This document shows, one piece after another, positions 63,433-64,000 of a stretch of DNA of 64,000 nt. Position 1 is the stretch's first letter; every line of letters begins with the position of its first letter. The position numbers and the translations under genes are program-made. The notes beneath the pieces were generated by a model. The model searched no databases, was not told where the DNA came from, and worked only from the letters and a program-made list of their open reading frames with translations. The DNA lies in assembly GCF_964204645.1 (NCBI RefSeq), contig NC_134027.1, forward strand, positions 18,216,485 through 18,280,484, read 5' to 3'. This stretch comes from Tubulanus polymorphus. Taxonomy: Eukaryota > Nemertea > Palaeonemertea > Tubulaniformes > Tubulanidae.

Positions 63433-64000
63433 GTAAGAAATAATCCAAAACAAGTATTATCAGATATAGAAACTAATTGGACACATATAAAAACATTTCC
63501 AAGTGATTATTCAGGTATACATTATTTCATAGAATTCAAAAATACAGATTTTTTTACCAGAATTGAAAAAAGTTGCTGCTAATGATAATTATGATAATAA
63601 AAGTGATAACTTTGGTAAAATAATTCATTATTACAGTTATGAAGATTTTTCACAGGATGTTATAAATGAAATAATAAATGATGCAAAAAATAAATATAAA
63701 AATATAAGTGAAGACAAATTAAACCAATTTATTTATTTAACTTATGAAACGTATGCTAAGAATATGAATGCTGTTGATGGTTATCATACTAAACTATTAG
63801 GTGAAGTTGAAGGTAATAGAATATCACAAGAATTAAAAATTATTTATATATGTATTTTTCTAAGTACTAATAAAATGAAGATATATTCTTTATGTACTAA
63901 AAGTACTAAAGATAATAAAGACACAACAAACACACATAGATGTATTATATATATTTGATTGAAAAATAAATATCATAGATTTATTTACCTCACAGATTTA
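63433..64000 (+). pseudogene. Downstream Polinton coding remnant, unidentified
   Basis: Past the stop at 63,430 the same frame continues (RNNPKQVLSDIETNWTHIKT, then YSGIHYFIEFKN). A second frame opens at 63,563 (KIIHYYSYEDFSQDVINEII, then NQFIYLTYETYAKNMNAVDG). No domain recognised. Probably one gene broken by a shift near 63,560. Confidence 0.4.

Larger units (their letters stand above)
61739..64000 (+). mobile_element. Pol-5: deleted Polinton fragment running out of the window
   Basis: Begins at a CCGAGTATATGT shared by the Pol-3 gene at 47,829 (minus strand). Order on the plus strand: 113-residue homologue (truncated), short membrane protein, 140-residue homologue, 62,611-62,700 matching only the C-terminal end of the capsid gene (SDAQ region), then a multi-finger gene. 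The 430- and 480-residue genes and most of the capsid gene are missing, so a large internal deletion lies at about 62,590-62,620. Confidence 0.8.

Overview
The window looks like gene-poor, repeat-rich nuclear DNA of an invertebrate animal. Evidence for a metazoan: spliceosomal introns, tRNA-derived SINE heads, a DIRS-type tyrosine-recombinase retrotransposon, a Penelope-like reverse transcriptase, a THAP/YqaJ (ISL2EU-like) DNA transposon, a RAG1-like zinc-binding domain, and above all several Polinton/Maverick (adintovirus-like) elements. The mix would suit a marine invertebrate such as a mollusc, but the sequence does not fix the species. Only one piece looks like an ordinary host gene: a kinase-like last exon at 15,587-16,000.

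Layout. 1-15,412: Pol-1, a truncated Polinton broken by two later insertions (8,126-9,888 and 11,669-13,900). 15,413-16,559: kinase-like exon and flank. 16,556-26,673: a DIRS-like retrotransposon on the minus strand, itself broken by a 2.2 kb insertion flanked by a perfect 33-bp inverted repeat (17,724-19,944) and by a 1.27 kb Helitron/HINE-like repeat (21,237-22,508). 26,674-30,783: SINEs, another HINE-like copy and a MITE. 30,784-31,660: Pol-2, a scrap of a diverged Polinton. 31,650-32,640: Penelope-like RT. 32,772-56,336: a nest of four elements. Element A is split by element B (33,176-55,613), which holds an ISL2EU-like THAP/YqaJ transposon (34,208-55,161), whose SWIM-YqaJ gene is split by Pol-3 (37,469-53,431). 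Pol-3 is a 15,963-bp Polinton with both ends and a 6-bp target duplication. 56,336-60,500: Pol-4 remnant. 60,505-61,738: a second, intron-containing SWIM-YqaJ gene. 61,739-64,000: Pol-5 remnant, running out of the window.

How the Polinton genes fit together. A protein-primed-type family B DNA polymerase with zinc fingers, an HNH nuclease, a retroviral-type integrase with a chromodomain (intact in no copy) and an A32-like packaging ATPase (only in Pol-1) form the replication, integration and packaging set. A double-jelly-roll-type major capsid protein, a penton-like minor capsid protein and several small membrane proteins form a virion set on the opposite strand. Each copy carries frameshifts, stops or deletions, so these are fossils.

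Nearly every Polinton gene starts in the context TAAATG, with either a T-run or an AAAATATGTA block just upstream. This suggests virus-type promoters sitting on the start codons, in two classes that separate most virion genes from some replication-side genes.
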